From contig CALHAH010000014.1 of NCBI GenBank assembly GCA_937934115.1, positions 1-64,000 on the forward strand: a stretch of 64,000 bases of DNA, read 5' to 3'. The stretch comes from an uncultured Thermoanaerobaculum sp. Lineage in GTDB: Bacteria > Acidobacteriota > Thermoanaerobaculia > Thermoanaerobaculales > Thermoanaerobaculaceae. The position numbers and the translations under genes were made by a program. Each line of letters opens with the position of its first letter. The stretch's first letter is position 1. Below are positions 61,220 to 64,000 of the stretch, piece after piece. Under the pieces are notes generated by a model, which saw only the letters and a list, made by a program, of their open reading frames with translations, did no database searches and was not told the DNA's origin.

Positions 61220-62533
61220 ATGAGACGTCGGGTTTTGGTTTTTCTTTTACTTATCCTTTCTTGGGCATCGCTGGCGGAAGCGTCCTCCGGGCGACGAAAA
61301 GCTCCCCCTCGGCCACCGTTGCAGCTGGTGTGGCATGTGGAGAACCACGAAGGGGTCGTGATCACCAGCCAGAAGGGCGAAGAACCCATCAACCCGGCCT
61401 CTGTGGTGAAGGTGGCCACGAGTCTGTGGGCTTTGGAAAAGCTCGGGCCTGAGCTTTCGCTGGAAACCCGCTTTTTTGCCCGCGGTGGGGTGGACTGGCA
61501 GGAGGGGAGGGTGCGTGGCGATCTGGTGGTTCAGGGCGCAGGGGACCCGGACTTCCAAGTGGAAAATGCGCTTTTGGTGGCTCGCGCGCTCAACGAAATG
61601 GGCATTAAGGAAATCCACGGCGCGGTGGTGGTGAACGACCGGTTCTGGATGGGCTGGGAAAACGGCTCGGCGGGTGCGGAGCCTGATCCCATCAAGCGTG
61701 GGATTTTGATGGCTACCCGCTTGCGCCAGGCCCTGGATCACCATAGGTGGAATGGGGTCATCGCCCGGGTTTGGCGGGAGCTAGCCCAGCGCCGAGGATG
61801 GGACGCCCACACCGCCCCCAGCGTTCGCGTTTTAGGCGGCGTTGGGGCCGACGGCCGCTCCAACTTGGGAGATTTGCTCCTGGTGCACCGCTCGAAGCCT
61901 TTGACCTTTGTACTACACCGGTTCAATGCATTTTCCAACAACGATATCGAAAGGCTAGGGGTGCTGTTGGGGCCTCCTTCCGAATTGGCCGGCATGCTTA
62001 AGGCGCGGCTGGAGCTAAACGGGCAGGAGCCCAGTCTCGAAACGCTTTCCGGTCTTGGGGAAAACCGCCTTTCGCCGCGGGCGGTGGTGCACCTTATGCG
62101 GGAGCTGGTGAAAAGCTGCTCGGCCCGGAACCTGGACCCCGGACATATCTTGCCGGTGGCGGGGTGTCACCCGGGGACGCTGGAGAAGTTTTTCGAGGTG
62201 CTTTCGGCACCCCCCTATGCCGGATCAATGGTGGGCAAGACCGGCACGCTCACCAACACCGATGGGGGAATAGCCGTGTTGGCGGGGATCGTCAGAAGCG
62301 CCCAAGGGGATTTTTACTTCTGCTTGGCGGTTCCCGGAGCTCGAGGGCGCTTACGGGAAGCGCGTAGGTTGCAAGAGGCCTGGCTTGTGCGTTTTATTGA
62401 CGAGCATGAGGGGCCGAGGCCGGAGCCCTGTGGCGTACCGTTGGTGGAGGCTGAGGAGGGTTCGGTCATCATCAAGGTGGCCAAAGCCCCTGGGGGAGAC
62501 CGGATTTTAGGAGGGAACGGTGATCGGCTTTAA
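61220..62533 (+). CDS. dacB: D-alanyl-D-alanine carboxypeptidase/endopeptidase PBP4 (S13)
   Basis: 437 residues with a signal peptide (about 1-21). All three S13 motifs are in place: S-V-V-K (Ser61, Lys64), S-N-N (239-241) and K-T-G (340-342). It cuts peptidoglycan cross-links and terminal D-Ala in the periplasm. The domain inserted between the first and second motif is shorter than in E. coli PBP4 (about 477 residues). No Shine-Dalgarno; TAGAAT is eight bases upstream of the ATG. It overlaps the next gene by 14 bases. Confidence 0.93.
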   Translation: MRRRVLVFLLLILSWASLAEASSGRRKAPPRPPLQLVWHVENHEGVVITSQKGEEPINPASVVKVATSLWALEKLGPELSLETRFFARGGVDWQEGRVRGDLVVQGAGDPDFQVENALLVARALNEMGIKEIHGAVVVNDRFWMGWENGSAGAEPDPIKRGILMATRLRQALDHHRWNGVIARVWRELAQRRGWDAHTAPSVRVLGGVGADGRSNLGDLLLVHRSKPLTFVLHRFNAFSNNDIERLGVLLGPPSELAGMLKARLELNGQEPSLETLSGLGENRLSPRAVVHLMRELVKSCSARNLDPGHILPVAGCHPGTLEKFFEVLSAPPYAGSMVGKTGTLTNTDGGIAVLAGIVRSAQGDFYFCLAVPGARGRLREARRLQEAWLVRFIDEHEGPRPEPCGVPLVEAEEGSVIIKVAKAPGGDRILGGNGDRL

Positions 62534-64000
62534 AGTGTGGGGAGTGGTCATGGTGCTCGCAGCAACGCATGTACGTGCACAGGAGTCCCTGATTGCGCAG
62601 GAAACCAAACAGAGCGTTATTCAGGTGTTGGTGTCCCGGTTTGGCGCAGGGGAAGAGGCGCGCATCCGTCGGGGGGTGGAGCAGGTGGCTGCCCGCTGGT
62701 GGGTGGAAGACGGGGACAGGGATGCCTTTGTGGCTTTTTGCCGGGATAACTTCCTGCCTAGGGAGGAACTGGGGCCTGCCTTGGGGCGTTTGGAGGCGGC
62801 ATTGGAGCAAGTGGAAGGGCACCTCCACGAAATTCGTCGGGAGCTCACCACCCCCTTGGATTTGGATACGGGCCCGGTGATGCGGGTGGATGAGCTGCTG
62901 GCGCAATTGGACTTGGCAAGCCACCTTACGGAGGGCTTGTTCCGCACCAAGGTAGCCCACTGGGCGCTTTTGAACTTTCCGGTGCATTCGCTGGCCGAGC
63001 GTCTTGAGGAAGGCGCCAGTTGGGACCGGGAAACCTGGGCACGATCGCGGCTCATGGACCGCTTTGCCCTTCGTGTGCCGGCGCCGGTGACGCAAAGGGT
63101 AACGCAAGCGCTGTTGGCAGCTGACCAGTACATCGCTTCCTACAACATCCCCATGGACTTACTCCGCGACGGCTCGGGAGCGCCGCTTTTCCCCAAGGGC
63201 TTGCGGCTTATTAGCCACTGGGGCCTTCGGGATGAGCTGAAATCCTGGTACGGACAGCCAGGGGCTCTGCAAAGGCAGCGGCTGATCCAGCAACTCATGC
63301 TGCGCATCGTGCGGCAGGAAGTACCTCAGGGCTTCATTAACTCGGACCGCCTTCTCTACAACCCGTTCACCGGGGAAGTGCAAGCAGCCAACGGTTTTTC
63401 GCCTAACCCCGAAGAGCGGGCGTTGGAGCCCAATACCCGCTATGGGCTCTGGCTTGAAAATTTCCGCGCGTTGCGAGGGGTTGACCCTTATAGCCCCACC
63501 GCCCCTACGGCCATAGCCCGAGCCTTTGAGCTGGAGCGCCAAATCCCTGAGGAGGAGGTGGAAAGGGTGCTCCTTGAAGTGCTGGCGGCACCGGAAGTGC
63601 GAAAGCTTGGCAAGGTTATAGCGGAACGCTTGCGACGCCCTCTGGAGCCCTTTGACCTGTGGTACGCGGGCTTCAGTTCCCGTGCTGGGGTTGCAGAAGA
63701 AGAGCTGAACCGACGGGTTCGGCAGTTGTACCCCACGGTGGCCAGCTTCCAGAAGGATTTGCCCCACATCTTGCAAAAGCTGGGATTTGCTCCGGAAACC
63801 GCGGCTTTTCTCGCCGAACGCATCGTGGTGGACCCTGCCCGTGGTGCTGGTCACGCGTTAGGTGCTGTGCGTCGCCAAGACAAGGCGCATTTGCGTACCC
63901 GCGTGGGGCGCGATGGTATGGATTACAAGGGCTTCAACATTGCCATCCACGAGCTTGGGCACAACGTGGAGCAGGTGTTTTCCCTCCACCGCATGGACCG
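62520..64000 (+). CDS. Partial secreted zinc metallopeptidase (gluzincin-like), 3' end missing
   Basis: Starts at GTG 62520 with AGGAGG five bases upstream, within the end of dacB. About 493 residues are visible and the frame is still open at the window edge. N-terminal signal peptide (about 1-21, cleavage near VRAQE), then a largely helical region. The zinc motif HELGH is at residues 477-481 ('NIAIHELGHNVEQVFSLHRMD'). The helical architecture with a late HExxH recalls oligopeptidase M3-like enzymes, but M3 normally reads HEFGH and the remaining ligands lie beyond the window. Shared operon with dacB suggests a cell-envelope role. Confidence 0.8.
   Translation, partial: MIGFKVWGVVMVLAATHVRAQESLIAQETKQSVIQVLVSRFGAGEEARIRRGVEQVAARWWVEDGDRDAFVAFCRDNFLPREELGPALGRLEAALEQVEGHLHEIRRELTTPLDLDTGPVMRVDELLAQLDLASHLTEGLFRTKVAHWALLNFPVHSLAERLEEGASWDRETWARSRLMDRFALRVPAPVTQRVTQALLAADQYIASYNIPMDLLRDGSGAPLFPKGLRLISHWGLRDELKSWYGQPGALQRQRLIQQLMLRIVRQEVPQGFINSDRLLYNPFTGEVQAANGFSPNPEERALEPNTRYGLWLENFRALRGVDPYSPTAPTAIARAFELERQIPEEEVERVLLEVLAAPEVRKLGKVIAERLRRPLEPFDLWYAGFSSRAGVAEEELNRRVRQLYPTVASFQKDLPHILQKLGFAPETAAFLAERIVVDPARGAGHALGAVRRQDKAHLRTRVGRDGMDYKGFNIAIHELGHNVEQVFSLHRMD

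Overview
The window is a gene-dense, GC-rich bacterial chromosome segment. Genes are packed tightly on both strands, often with ATGA overlaps or convergent 3' overlaps. No rRNA, tRNA or CRISPR array was seen. The mix of genes suggests a Gram-negative, envelope-rich bacterium, most like Acidobacteriota (perhaps a thermophilic, anaerobic-leaning lineage): a TonB-dependent receptor, a secreted Tricorn-like protease, several DUF4388 proteins, a DUF1844 protein, an HspR-controlled dnaK operon, a K+-independent membrane pyrophosphatase and acetate kinase. This assignment is inferred from gene content only.

Layout. 1-13.7 kb: a partial DUF4412-like gene, an M14 peptidase and TerC, a zinc-ribbon protein, an Smr protein divergent from a GT2 glycosyltransferase, a WbuC cupin/CBS pair, a nuclease-helicase fusion, a TPR/cyclic-nucleotide protein, UdgB, QueF, an NTF2-like protein and a UMF1-type transporter. 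13.7-21.3 kb: membrane pyrophosphatase, a thioesterase/patatin pair, a flotillin, and an aminotransferase fused to an HprK-like domain. 21.4-30.4 kb: ArsC and YjbQ, then an operon of a membrane-anchored unknown, a degenerate patatin and a Tricorn-like protease, then a TonB receptor under a TPP riboswitch. 30.3-31.0 kb is a gene-poor stretch with a tandem repeat and a hairpin. 31-44 kb: membrane protein, DUF4388 protein, CtpA protease, TatA-TatC, M29-like aminopeptidase, UvrC, an envelope/SPOR protein, a DUF4388-J-TPR protein, an NYN nuclease, acetate kinase and 3-hydroxyacyl-CoA dehydrogenase. 44.2-51.5 kb: the operon dnaK-hsp20-hspR-sigma70, followed upstream by a DUF1844 / TPR-zinc / DUF4388-pseudopilin trio. 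51.6-58.8 kb: a GT4 glycosyltransferase, then a divergent LexA-like repressor and imuA-imuB-dnaE2 mutagenesis operon. 58.8-64 kb: a coiled-coil protein, an insertion sequence, an AhpD-like protein, PBP4/DacB and a partial zinc metallopeptidase.

Three regulatory circuits can be read from the DNA. (1) A self-cleavable XRE-S24 repressor faces imuA-imuB-dnaE2. One perfect palindrome between them supplies the -35 hexamer of both divergent promoters. (2) HspR is encoded third in the dnaK operon, whose -35 box lies inside a HAIR-like operator. A sigma70-family factor is translationally coupled behind hspR. (3) A TPP riboswitch plus an SD-adjacent hairpin precedes a TonB-dependent receptor, predicting thiamine-compound uptake. 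The most unusual proteins are the aminotransferase-HprK-like fusion with an altered Walker A motif, and the set of DUF4388-type proteins, each with a different C-terminal module.
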